The position numbers and the translations under genes were made by a program. Positions 17,656 to 26,753 of a stretch of 64,000 bases of DNA are shown piece after piece. Each line of letters begins with the position of its first letter. The stretch's first letter is position 1. The notes beneath the pieces were generated by a model. That model was not told the origin of the DNA, did no database searches, and saw only the letters and a program-made list of their open reading frames with translations. Source of the stretch: Roseovarius sp. Pro17. Lineage in GTDB: Bacteria > Pseudomonadota > Alphaproteobacteria > Rhodobacterales > Rhodobacteraceae. The stretch covers positions 248,001 to 312,000 of the forward strand of contig NZ_CP141179.1 of NCBI RefSeq assembly GCF_035599575.1, in the 5' to 3' direction.

Positions 17656-17784
17656 TCAATCACACGAACGAGCCAGAGCCTCCAATGCTCAAGCCGCTCT
17701 GATGTCCCATTTTATTTGACGACGGACACACAAGCCATAGCAAAGCTTCGTTTCTCTCAGACCAATACATAAGGTGCATGAAAA

Positions 17785-18408
17785 ATGACACAAACCAATG
17801 ATGACGCAGATATCGCCGATCTTCTTAAGGGATTTTCCACCTGCGCGGTTGCGAATATCAGCGATAATCTTGATCGAGCGGTCGGTGCTCGGGGTATTCG
17901 TCCGTTTCACAACGGTGGCACGATGGTAGGGACAGCCTTAACGGTCAAGGCTGCTCCGGGAGACAACACATATATCTATCAGGCGTTGGAGAACCTATCG
18001 CCTAGTGACGTGATTGTCGTTGACGGTGCAGGATACGAAGATCGCGCGCTCATAGGAGATATCATGGCAAACATTGCAGAAAGTAAAGGCGCTGCGGGGA
18101 TCGTTGTGGACGGTTCTATCAGGGATGTTGATGAGATTTCGTCCAGATCCTTTCCAGTGTTTGCGCGCGGCGTCATACACCTTGGGCCCTATAAAGGGGG
18201 TGTTGGCAAGCTTAATGTGCCGATCTCGATTGGTGGAATGCCAGTCAATCCGGGCGATATCGTGGTAGGCGACGCAGATGGCATAGTTGCGTTCAGCCCC
18301 GGTATCGCCAAGAGTTTGCTCGAGGCGACGCGCCAGCAACAGGCCAAGGAGGCCGACATCTTGGCATCCATTGCGAATGGAACCTACGCTGGAGCCTATT
18401 CAAAGTAG
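17785..18408 (+). CDS. RraA-like / 4-hydroxy-4-methyl-2-oxoglutarate aldolase family protein
   Basis: A 207-residue member of the RraA/HMG aldolase fold. The metal and substrate motif is seen as GIVVDGSIRDVDE, with GDNTYIYQAL and VVGDADGIVAFSP conserved. Members act as divalent-metal aldolases or decarboxylases of oxo-acids; RNase E inhibition is limited to a subset, and this one sits with a LysR regulator, which favours a catabolic role. Base composition is less GC-rich than the flanking core, and the gene begins 56 bases from the IS end, consistent with acquired DNA. Confidence 0.85.
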   Translation: MTQTNDDADIADLLKGFSTCAVANISDNLDRAVGARGIRPFHNGGTMVGTALTVKAAPGDNTYIYQALENLSPSDVIVVDGAGYEDRALIGDIMANIAESKGAAGIVVDGSIRDVDEISSRSFPVFARGVIHLGPYKGGVGKLNVPISIGGMPVNPGDIVVGDADGIVAFSPGIAKSLLEATRQQQAKEADILASIANGTYAGAYSK

Positions 18409-18607
18409 TTCGGAACAACATGCTCATCGCGATGTTTGCCTCTTGGTGCGGACCATCGCGACCATGTTCCGGATTGGTTGTTGCGGCACGCCTGAAAGCG
18501 GCTGACTGGCGGCAAGCTGACTGGTAATTAAAGCATTCTAAAATTGGGTGCATGAGCGGCGCCAAACATGCTACCAAGGAATGATCTGCATGTTTCACGG
18601 AGTCAGT

Positions 18608-19525
18608 ATGAACACCCGAATAACGCTCAAACAACTTGAAACGCTTTACTGGATTGTTGAATTGGGCACGTTCGAGAGGGCTGCCGAGAGACTATACGCA
18701 ACACAGTCTGCCGTGTCCAAACGTGTGCAGGAGCTTGAACGAGGCGCCAAAATTGAGATATTCAACCGAAATCAGCGCGGCGCAAAGCTTACCGGCAAAG
18801 GCGAAGAGTTGTACGAAGTGGCAAAGAAAATGCTTCTGCTGCATGACCAGATATTCGAGTTGCGCAATACCGAAAGCCTTCAGCCGCGGTCGCTGAGAAT
18901 TGGCATTACTGAACTCGTGGCCTCGACCTGGTTTCCTCAACTTGTAGCCGAAATCAGGGAACGTTATCCACAAGTCAGGCTGGAGCCAAAAGTGACCATG
19001 AGCAGAGATCTCTTCAGCGATCTCGAACAAGATCAACTTGACCTGATCATTATCCCCGAGACCTTTACTTTGCCGGAGTTTGTGACGGTTCCGATTGCAA
19101 GCGTGCAAAATTATTGGATGGCAAGGAAAGGATTCCTCGAGACCAATGTTCCTATCAGGCACCGAGATTTGGCTGAGTACCCCGTCCTTGTACAAGGACG
19201 ACTGTCAGGGTCAGGAGTGTTCCTGAATAAATGGTTAAAAAGCCGCGGTGTGGTTTTTCCTGAAACTCTTGTGTGTGACTCCATGTCAGCACTGCTTGGA
19301 TTAGCGATGGCGGGTTTGGGCGTAACTTATTTGCCCTATCACTATTGCAAACGGCTCATTGAAGAAGACAAGCTCGAAATAATCGAAACTGAAGTTCCGC
19401 TGCCGCCTGTACCCTACGTTGCTGTTTATCGCGAAGATCGGCCGCATGCGTTTGTGCAGGAGGTAGCTGAAATTGCACAGGCCAGCGCTGATTTTGAGAC
19501 CAGCCTCATTGCGACGCTTTCCTGA
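18608..19525 (+). CDS. LysR family transcriptional regulator (accessory region)
   Basis: A 305-residue LysR regulator: winged helix (about 4-63, with LETLYWIVELGTFERAAERL and QSAVSKRVQELE) and an effector domain with TELVASTWFPQLVAEIRERYP. I chose ATG 18608 because GGAG lies 7 bases upstream; an in-frame ATG at 18590 is possible. It lies 199 bases after the RraA-like gene on the same strand. Codon use is visibly less GC-biased than in core genes, indicating transfer. Its target may be the RraA-like gene. Confidence 0.88.
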   Translation: MNTRITLKQLETLYWIVELGTFERAAERLYATQSAVSKRVQELERGAKIEIFNRNQRGAKLTGKGEELYEVAKKMLLLHDQIFELRNTESLQPRSLRIGITELVASTWFPQLVAEIRERYPQVRLEPKVTMSRDLFSDLEQDQLDLIIIPETFTLPEFVTVPIASVQNYWMARKGFLETNVPIRHRDLAEYPVLVQGRLSGSGVFLNKWLKSRGVVFPETLVCDSMSALLGLAMAGLGVTYLPYHYCKRLIEEDKLEIIETEVPLPPVPYVAVYREDRPHAFVQEVAEIAQASADFETSLIATLS

Positions 19526-20455
19526 TTACATTTAGCTGGACCGTTTGACGCTGCCACAAAGCCCATTCCAAATCTGAGTAGTTATTGAAGACTTTTTGAC
19601 ACATAGTGGTAGCTGACATTGGTTAGCAGCCCAGCATCTGACACATTGGCTGATTGTGTTGAAAACTCCGATTTTAACCTTTGGCGATAAAATTTTCGCC
19701 CACTCATGGCCAATAGCCAAATTTGATGAGGGGGTCGACCAAATGGCGGCTGCAGCGCTGACCGATCGCTTCTTTGTCCCTGCTCGCACAATTAGACCGA
19801 CTTTCAATCAGAATGTAACCTTGGCGAAAAATCACTGATTTCAGATTTTCGAGTTTTTCAGCAAAACCGACCGAAAGTAGTCTGTATGCTTTTCTATATT
19901 TTATAAATAGGCGAGTATACCTTCTCGAAGAATTGGCGGAAGCAGATGAATCAGGGTCAAATTCAACGCTTAGGTAGTGTCTTGCCAGTTGCCAAGACCG
20001 CTCACCGAAGGAACGGGCCGTGCGGTTCGGTCTGCAGCCGATGACGCGGTGGGCGACGGCTTCGATCATAAGTGCCGCGCAAACGAACCATTGCTGCCTT
20101 CGTGATTTATACCGGTGTCCTATCGGCTTGAGCCCAAGGTGCCTGCATGGACGATATCGGAGCGTCAGCTGCTCGGACCAAGACCTAGCGAAAGCGTCAG
20201 AGGACGCCTGCTCGCGCATTGACTCGACCACGGCGATCCGACCGGTCAGCAAAAAAATTCCCCGACTCCCGGTTCGGACCGGCCCATTTCTCAGGAATTC
20301 CAGATCAGGATTCGCCAAAAGGTTGCAGCGCCCAATGTTTATAGCGTTCGTGACCTGTTCTGTGATACGCTCTTGGTGACACCACGGCTCGTTTCTGCAT
20401 TCCCTGGCGAGCGCGCAAGCATATTATTAAGGACAAATCCGGGTAAGTCAGGACA
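19526..20455. other. Gene-poor stretch in accessory region
   Basis: About 930 bases without a gene I can support. The first half is AT-rich and the second half GC-rich, suggesting a junction of different DNAs near 19950-20000. A 204-codon frame on the minus strand (19704-20318) lacks recognisable domains and has an unusual Arg/Ser/Cys-rich composition, so I take it as a chance frame or a decayed gene. No inverted terminal repeats or tRNA were seen. Confidence 0.5.
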
Positions 20456-21307
20456 TTGATACCGTCTGTTACAAGAGTTCTCGGGGCCGCTGCCCTGATC
20501 GTTTCACTGGTCATTCCGGCCGGGCCTGCGGCACCTCAAAGTTGCAGTCCGCGAGACTTCATGAACGAGCCGTTGTCTGCGGCGTCCAGTCAGCCCGTAT
20601 GGATCCAAGCGATCGGGCTCGCGTTCCCGCAGGTGCAGATCCTCGGGTCACGCGAGTTCCGGATTGCCTATGGCGGCGAGACCATCGCAGCGGATCCGCC
20701 TACCGCACGCGCGATGCCCGAATTGATCGCCGCGCCGACGGTGGGTGACCAGTTCGCCATCGCTTATACCCCGTCGCGCACGCTCGATCTGCGTGCCACC
20801 CCGTATCACGATCCCGGTCGCGCCCGGCACGACGGTTTCCTGAAACTTCTCTACGGCGCAGAGTCGGGTGTGGTGGAGCAAAACCTCGAGACCGTCGCCG
20901 CCGGACCTGCGCGCTTCCGCGCGACTCGGCGGCACGGGGTCGCGTGTCAACTCACCGCTGCCCTTGCGGAGATCGATCTGAACGATGACCGGATCGCTCC
21001 GCTCTTTGACGAGATCGGCGGCAGCTATAACTGGAGGCGTATTGCCGGCACGGACCGGCTGAGCGCGCATTCCTATGGCATCGCCGTCGACGTGAACGCG
21101 TCGGTTGGCGGCTACTGGCGCTGGACGGGCGCGACCGAGGGCAATGTAGGCGCCTATCGCAACAGGGTGCCGTGGGAGCTGGTCGAGTCGATGGAGCGCC
21201 GCGGTTTCATCTGGGGCGGCAAGTGGCATCACTTCGACGGTATGCACTTCGAATATCGACCAGACTTGATTCTCTACAGCAGATTGACGGAAGGAGCCGA
21301 ACAATGA
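20456..21307 (+). CDS. Secreted M15 family D-Ala-D-Ala carboxypeptidase/endopeptidase-like protein
   Basis: Probable zinc peptidase acting on peptidoglycan stem peptides in the periplasm, 283 residues. A signal peptide (about 1-28, ending near GPAAPQS) is followed by an unassigned region and a C-terminal M15 domain: SAHSYGIAVDVN supplies the first His and Asp ligands, and WHHFDGMHFEYRP the acidic residue and last His. The start is a TTG at 20456 with AGGA just upstream; no ATG gives a signal peptide. It overlaps the giant downstream gene by four bases (ATGA), implying joint production. Its specificity is not readable. Confidence 0.85.
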   Translation: MIPSVTRVLGAAALIVSLVIPAGPAAPQSCSPRDFMNEPLSAASSQPVWIQAIGLAFPQVQILGSREFRIAYGGETIAADPPTARAMPELIAAPTVGDQFAIAYTPSRTLDLRATPYHDPGRARHDGFLKLLYGAESGVVEQNLETVAAGPARFRATRRHGVACQLTAALAEIDLNDDRIAPLFDEIGGSYNWRRIAGTDRLSAHSYGIAVDVNASVGGYWRWTGATEGNVGAYRNRVPWELVESMERRGFIWGGKWHHFDGMHFEYRPDLILYSRLTEGAEQ

Positions 21308-24300
21308 CCGCTCGCGAGTGGATGGCCGCGCTCGCGGTGGCTCTGACGACAGTCGCGTCGTCGGCGCTTTCTCAATCCCTACTTGAAACCTATCGCGCCG
21401 ATATCGGCGAGATCGACCGCCGCAATTCGTCGGGTGCGCAGCTTTCCGACCCGGCTGCGATCCTGACGCAGGATCGCGCGAACGTGCATCGGTTCGGGTA
21501 TCGGCAGGCCGGGGATACATCCGACAGCATATTTCAAAGCCGCGAGATGCGCGCGAGGATGCCTTCCCTTCTGGCGCGCGGCAGCATGTCGTCAGCAGCA
21601 CAGGCGGCGCTCCGGTCGGGTGCCGCGGCGCAGCTGGAGGTACAGATCTGGGGGCAAGGCACTACGCCGGCGTACCTGACCGTTGACCTTGCGGCGGCTG
21701 CGCCGGTCGCCGCGGCCGATCCGGTGTTGAGCCCGACGGAACTGTCCCGATCCGCCCGCAGCATCCAGTCGGCCTTGAACGCGCTGGGGTTTGATGCGGG
21801 ACCGGTGGACGGGCAACCCGGCCAGCGTACCCGGTCGGCCATCGCCGGCTTCCAGCGCGACATCGGCGCGGCACCGACCGGCGCACTTACACGGTCCGAA
21901 CTGGCGATGCTGACGGCCGGAGCGCCCTCTGCGGGGCCGAGCTTCGATTGCCGTCGCGCCGGGACCCCGACCGAGATCGCGATCTGCTCGAACCCCTCGC
22001 TCGCCGCGCTCGACAGCGCTTTGGCTGAGGCATGGAACGCAGGTGGCCGCCGGGCCGACCAGGCGGCCTGGCTTCGAAGCCGGGATGCCTGCGGGGCCGA
22101 TGTGGCGTGTCTTGAACACAGCATGCGCTCGCGCGTCTTTGCTCTCGGCGGCTCCCCCGGACAGGCGCTGGTCGCCGGTCAAATTGCGCTGGGTCAGCCA
22201 ACAACGACCGGGCTCAGCGCTCTTGCATCTACTCCCGCAGCGGCGGCAACTGCTCCGCTCTCTTCCGGGCCGCGTGCGCATTTCGATCAGGGCACCCTTA
22301 TTGATGCACCGGACGGCCTCGCGCGCAGGCTTGCGCTGCTGGAGATCAAACGTGATCCTGCGGTGCTCGACGACGCGAGCGTCCTGGATGCCATCCGGCG
22401 GCTTCAGAACGCTGAGACGGATCCGGCCGATCGCACCTTCAACGCCATGAACGCAATCGAGAAAGAGGATTCCCGCGCTGCTCTGCGTGCCGCCCTGCTG
22501 CAGGAAGCCGAGGCCGTGCGTCCTGTCACGCCCGAGGATCCGCTTGCAGTGACACTCTACAGTCATTCGCGGCCGCGCGAATTTGTCGAAGGCACGGGCC
22601 TCGAGCTTGTCGGCGGTGCCCCTCAAATGGTTCTCAACGCGCGCCCCTACCCGATCGGCTCAATCGTCGTCACATTGCCAGACGAGATCTCGGGCCCGTT
22701 GCAGATCGGCCGGTCCGAGGCGGCCGCCTTCATCGACCGCGTATCCGAAGAGCACTCGAACGGTCGGCAGCCGCGAACCGTGATCTGGGGGCAGATCACC
22801 CGCATCGGCCAGGACGACAGCGTCGAGAGCTTTGCGCGGCAATTGAATCAGCGCGGAGCGCCCGCCACGTTTGAGCCGCTGCGCGCGGAGTTGCATTTTG
22901 TGGCAATGGACAGCCGCCGCCGATCGATCCTGCCGCTTGAGCCCGGCAGCGAACCGGTGCATCGCTGGCCGCTGGGTGGCGCGGAAGCCCCGAGCGGCAG
23001 GCAGAGCGCGCTTGCCCTGGCGCAGTCACTCGGTCTGCCGACTGTTGATGGGGCGCTGGACGTCCCCCTGCCTGCGCAACAACGCAACGCGCCCGGCTGG
23101 GGGCAGTTTACGGCTTTCGCCTGGCTTGGGCAGCATCCCGATGCGCCGCGCGAAGGCAACGCCTTCGTCGGTGTGGCCCGGGGATTGTTGTCGGAAGCGG
23201 ATCACCGCAGTTTCTTCGGGCAGCCGCGCTACGCGAGTACGGACATCGTCCGGAGCGTCACGACCGCGGGCTACGGATCCGACCCGTTTCAGGACGAATT
23301 CGCCCGGCGCGATGCCAAGCGGGTCTTCTTCGAGCGGTATTACGACTCCATTCTCGCGAATGCGCCAAGCTGGCCGGTTCAGGTCCGTCAAAGTGTCGAG
23401 CTGAGGCTCGGCACCTACAATTTTGAGACCGAGAGCTTTCCGCTCCAGCAGATCCAAGGCAACCTGTCGAACGGGCAGTTCCGTGTCGTCGATCTACCTG
23501 CCGACGCCCGCAACCAAGGGCTCGCCTCGGCGGAGCGGTTCGGCAACCTGCCCGCGGAGATCCAGGTGCCGCCTGATCAGGCGCGGGTGCTTCGCCAGAT
23601 GGCGCAGGACGGTCTGGTGCAACTCGTCTGGTGGGCCGATTTCGACTATTCCCTGGATACCTCCGCCATCGAGCAGGCCTTCGGCAGCCCCAGGAACAAC
23701 ACGATGCGGACCGGGCAAGGAACGTTGCAGCGCATCGGCATCTATGCGGGTGCGGCGCTTGACGTAGAGGTGCTGTCCTTCCAGGTCGAGGACCTTCTCA
23801 TCCCCTCTCCCAAGACGCCCACCGAACCGGCCGAACCTGTCGCATCCGATTTCGCGCGCGAGGTCGCGGAGGCCGAGATGTCCGACGGGGTCGCGATCGC
23901 CGGCCATGTCGCCCGGCTGCTTGGCGCAGGCGGGTTCGAGACCGTCGCGAAACTCATGCCCGAGGTGAAGCAGGCCAACGAATTCGACGCGCCCGGCGCC
24001 ATGCAGGCCGCGACTGCGCAACTGCGCGCGGGCGCCGAGACGCCACTTGTGATCCGCAGCGGCGTCGCACTTGGAACCTACGACCTCGAGAACGGAACCT
24101 TTGGCTTCCGCGCGGACGGGCTGAACCTCCGGACAAGACAGGGCGATCTGCAGGTGACGATCAGCCTTGTCGGCCCTGATGCTTTTGCCCCTCTTGAAAT
24201 GGATCAGGCGACGGCGCGTTATATCGTCGACCAGCGATCGCGCAACATCATGATGCTTGCCGAACTAACGCCCGAGACTGCCGAACGCCTACATGCCCGA

Positions 24301-25989
24301 ACGCAGAATATCTCGCTTCTGGCCCGTCCGGAGCGGATCGTCTTCTACACCCAGGATGAGAACAACTTGCCCAAGGTCCTCGGCGAAAGGCGCTTCGACG
24401 ATGCAAATTCCGAGGCAGAAGCCCGGATCGCCAGCCGGTTCGAGCCAGGAGAGTTCGTGGGACTGGACGAGATCCGTCTGGAGGTGACGCCCCACATCAC
24501 CGACTTGATCGCCCTACGTGATGGCTACGAGCCGTCGGTCGAGACGCTGCCGGACATCGTTGCTGCCGCCTGGACAGAGCGCGATGCAGGCTTGCCCGGC
24601 CCGGCCGTTTTTGAGGCCGGACAGGCTCGGCCGGACCCGGTGTGGATCACGCGGCACCGCGAGATGATCCTGTCCTGGCTTCAGGCGAAGGCCGCGGCGC
24701 TCGGCCAGGATTTTACGGCGCGGATCACGGTCGGCAACGATCGCTCCTGCGGTAGCTTCCGTGAGGCTTATGGTCATCTTGACCAGCAGGTCATGACCGC
24801 GGTGCCGTCTCTGCGCGAGGACCAGAGCGATCTTGCGCGACGTCTGCGCGAAGAAAACGGCCCAATGAAGGTTTCACGTCGATACGCGATCACGCGGACC
24901 CGTCCGCACGCCGCGGAGGATCGCTGCACCAGTGAGATGGTCGTTCTCGTGCTTGAGGACGCGATTCACGAGGGGCGTCCGAGCGCCGGTGCCGTTGCCA
25001 CGCAGATCGAGTTCACTCTCGGCGAGGCCGAGCGCGTGGACGGGATCGGCAAGGTCCCTGGGCTGGTGCTGAGGGGCGCGGCGACGGGAACCCGGATCGA
25101 GATGGGCGATGGCACGCTCGGCCCTTTGCTGACGCCTGCAGCCGTGCCGGAGACCGACGACACACAGCAAGCCGTTGCCGCCGCTCAGCAAGCCGAGGCG
25201 ACCCTCTCCCGCGATGACCAGATCGCCGCGGCCCAGGCCAGGATTTCACCGCAACCTTCACAGCCTCAGCCCAAAGCGTCGGCTGACTGGCCGGAAATCA
25301 CGCTTGAAGCGACTGGCGATGCGCAATTCGACCTTCTGGGGATCGCGCCCGGGCAAAGCATGCAGGAAGTTGCGGCAATGCTGTCGGCGCGTAACGGCGT
25401 CGAAGCGGTGTTCGAAACCGCCACGCCGCCCGACGGGGACGTGTCCGCGGCGCAGCGCGCGCTCGGATACCAAAGGGTGTACCTGCGCCGCGGCGGCACC
25501 GAGGCGCTCACGATCGCCTCTTGGGCACCGGAGGGCGAGGTCGTCGGCGTAATGCGCCGCATGGTCCTTACGGACCGTACGTTACCGTTTGATCGCATCG
25601 TTTCGGCCTTAACTGACAAGTACGGCGAGGCGGACTTCGTGACCCCCGAGGCGGAGCTGCGGGGATGGAATGCTCCGAAGCAAAACTGCTATATCATGCC
25701 ATTAGGCCTGCAGGCCTTGCCGCGGCTCGTCCCTGCGGACGGCAAGACCACGCAACTGCTTCGCCAGAAGGGCTCGGCGTACCAGATCGGCATGGCGGAC
25801 TTTCCGCCGAGCGTTGCAGAGATGTATTCCGGCTGCGGAGAGGTCGTGAGTTACATTGAAGAGCGAGGAGCCTCGCGCGGACATTCCGGATTCAGTCTGG
25901 TGCTGTTGGATTTCGACCGCTTGGAGCGGGCACGCGACGCTTTGTCGTCAGATGCGGCGGCGGACGAAGATTTCGATATCGAGTTCTGA
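21304..25989 (+). CDS. Giant exported multidomain protein with PG-binding and LprI-like domains
   Basis: A 1561-residue protein with an N-terminal signal peptide (cleavage near ALSQS, about 23). Domains: peptidoglycan-binding helical repeat (about 146-203, SIQSALNALGFDAGPVDGQPG), an LprI/DUF1311-like Cys-rich domain (about 213-282; FDCRRAGTPTEIAICSNPSLAALD), a linker rich in Ala and Pro, then a long region with three divergent copies of a beta-rich module (near 430, 700 and 923; the latter two contain GTYNFETESF and GTYDLENGTF), and a C-terminal domain (about 1342-1530; FDLLGIAPGQSM). No membrane helix follows the signal peptide, so it should be periplasmic or surface-associated. Function unknown; coupled to the M15 peptidase. 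Confidence 0.82.
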   Translation: MTAREWMAALAVALTTVASSALSQSLLETYRADIGEIDRRNSSGAQLSDPAAILTQDRANVHRFGYRQAGDTSDSIFQSREMRARMPSLLARGSMSSAAQAALRSGAAAQLEVQIWGQGTTPAYLTVDLAAAAPVAAADPVLSPTELSRSARSIQSALNALGFDAGPVDGQPGQRTRSAIAGFQRDIGAAPTGALTRSELAMLTAGAPSAGPSFDCRRAGTPTEIAICSNPSLAALDSALAEAWNAGGRRADQAAWLRSRDACGADVACLEHSMRSRVFALGGSPGQALVAGQIALGQPTTTGLSALASTPAAAATAPLSSGPRAHFDQGTLIDAPDGLARRLALLEIKRDPAVLDDASVLDAIRRLQNAETDPADRTFNAMNAIEKEDSRAALRAALLQEAEAVRPVTPEDPLAVTLYSHSRPREFVEGTGLELVGGAPQMVLNARPYPIGSIVVTLPDEISGPLQIGRSEAAAFIDRVSEEHSNGRQPRTVIWGQITRIGQDDSVESFARQLNQRGAPATFEPLRAELHFVAMDSRRRSILPLEPGSEPVHRWPLGGAEAPSGRQSALALAQSLGLPTVDGALDVPLPAQQRNAPGWGQFTAFAWLGQHPDAPREGNAFVGVARGLLSEADHRSFFGQPRYASTDIVRSVTTAGYGSDPFQDEFARRDAKRVFFERYYDSILANAPSWPVQVRQSVELRLGTYNFETESFPLQQIQGNLSNGQFRVVDLPADARNQGLASAERFGNLPAEIQVPPDQARVLRQMAQDGLVQLVWWADFDYSLDTSAIEQAFGSPRNNTMRTGQGTLQRIGIYAGAALDVEVLSFQVEDLLIPSPKTPTEPAEPVASDFAREVAEAEMSDGVAIAGHVARLLGAGGFETVAKLMPEVKQANEFDAPGAMQAATAQLRAGAETPLVIRSGVALGTYDLENGTFGFRADGLNLRTRQGDLQVTISLVGPDAFAPLEMDQATARYIVDQRSRNIMMLAELTPETAERLHARTQNISLLARPERIVFYTQDENNLPKVLGERRFDDANSEAEARIASRFEPGEFVGLDEIRLEVTPHITDLIALRDGYEPSVETLPDIVAAAWTERDAGLPGPAVFEAGQARPDPVWITRHREMILSWLQAKAAALGQDFTARITVGNDRSCGSFREAYGHLDQQVMTAVPSLREDQSDLARRLREENGPMKVSRRYAITRTRPHAAEDRCTSEMVVLVLEDAIHEGRPSAGAVATQIEFTLGEAERVDGIGKVPGLVLRGAATGTRIEMGDGTLGPLLTPAAVPETDDTQQAVAAAQQAEATLSRDDQIAAAQARISPQPSQPQPKASADWPEITLEATGDAQFDLLGIAPGQSMQEVAAMLSARNGVEAVFETATPPDGDVSAAQRALGYQRVYLRRGGTEALTIASWAPEGEVVGVMRRMVLTDRTLPFDRIVSALTDKYGEADFVTPEAELRGWNAPKQNCYIMPLGLQALPRLVPADGKTTQLLRQKGSAYQIGMADFPPSVAEMYSGCGEVVSYIEERGASRGHSGFSLVLLDFDRLERARDALSSDAAADEDFDIEF

Positions 25990-26606
25990 CAAAGAGGCTC
26001 GGCGACGACGTGCCTCGATTGACGAGAGGAATTGGTCGACGCGCGGCTCGACCAACGAAAAACCCGCCATGCGGACCATCAGGGGATTGCATGCGGTGGG
26101 GGAGGGATTTTACGCCTGCGATCCTGCGAAGCTGGCACCCACGAGCCGCATGGCAAAGGCATGACAGGTGGAGATCCGGCAGGCTGCCAACGACAGCGGA
26201 AATCGCTTGCGCTTCCAAGCCGGAGCGGACGCTGTGGGACTGCTGGATAAGCGCAAAGTGCAGGATGACGCGACATTCATCAGCGGCATCAAGGCGTTGA
26301 TGAAGGACTGAAAGCACCCAGTTTTGGAACGGCACCAATGTCTGCTTCGCAGATGCCCCACTGCAGCGACGATTGACGTGCTCAAAGTCCGCTCGGAGCC
26401 CGCCTAGACGAGATGGCACAAGTTGACTGCCTGCTCAGGCACGGCTGTCAGAGAATCAATCCTGCGCTCTCGGCCCAACGATGCGCGTTGGCAAATCCCT
26501 ATCTGCAAATTGTCCACGCATGTACGCCCGAACCCGGCACTGACCGGCGTGCTGACGAGGCGCATGGGGAACCCTGACGGCTCCATCCTGAGAAATGCAG
26601 ATTGCC
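25990..26606. other. Intergenic region with decayed coding fragments
   Basis: No complete gene can be supported. A 47-codon frame at 26168-26311 (GTG start; ends TFISGIKALMKD) has protein-like composition and could be the tail of a broken gene. The rest holds only short frames. It separates the giant exported protein from transposition remnants. Confidence 0.45.
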
Positions 26607-26753
26607 ATGAATCCTGTCATCATTCCCTACCGCAGCGGACCCATCGCGGTTCTTGCCGATCTGCACTGGGATAGCTACGCCCGGATCGGGACCAATCCGA
26701 TCGACGCGCACGACCTGCACCATGTCGCCGCTCGCACTGGCCGAAGACGCTGA
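26607..26753 (+). pseudogene. N-terminal fragment of a metallophosphoesterase-like gene
   Basis: A 48-residue frame starts MNPVIIPYRSGPIAVLADLHWDS in pieces: the DLHWD element resembles the first metal-binding motif (DxH) of calcineurin-like phosphoesterases. It stops at 26753 while the TniQ-like frame, in another phase, begins at 26722. The two appear joined by a deletion or recombination. No later phosphoesterase motifs follow. Confidence 0.45.

Larger units (their letters stand above)
16219..17728 (+). mobile_element. IS3-family insertion sequence, about 1.51 kb
   Basis: Two transposase genes lie between imperfect inverted ends. The left end begins TGTCTGACGTCA, then 7 unmatched bases, then TGGGACA; the right end, read inward from 17728, gives TGTCCGTCGTCA, 7 unmatched bases, TGGGACA. 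Further inward, TTGA-CA--GGAGG is shared too. The left boundary coincides with the point where MYG1 homology stops. The three bases outside each end (gga and cac) differ, so no target duplication is visible; a rearrangement next to the element is likely. Confidence 0.85.

Noticed and set aside
16238..17709. IS boundaries at the inner TGGGACA repeats
   Set aside because: A further matched block (TGTC-G-CGTCA) lies the same 7 bases outside both, and the outer left boundary coincides with the end of MYG1 homology.
19704..20318. 204-codon minus-strand frame in the gene-poor stretch
   Set aside because: No recognisable domain, unusual Arg/Ser/Cys content, no ribosome site and spans an apparent composition junction; could be a decayed gene but not supportable.
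21592..22626. 344-codon minus-strand frame opposite the giant exported protein
   Set aside because: Arg/Gly-rich composition typical of shadows in GC-rich DNA; the opposite frame has a signal peptide and recognisable domains.
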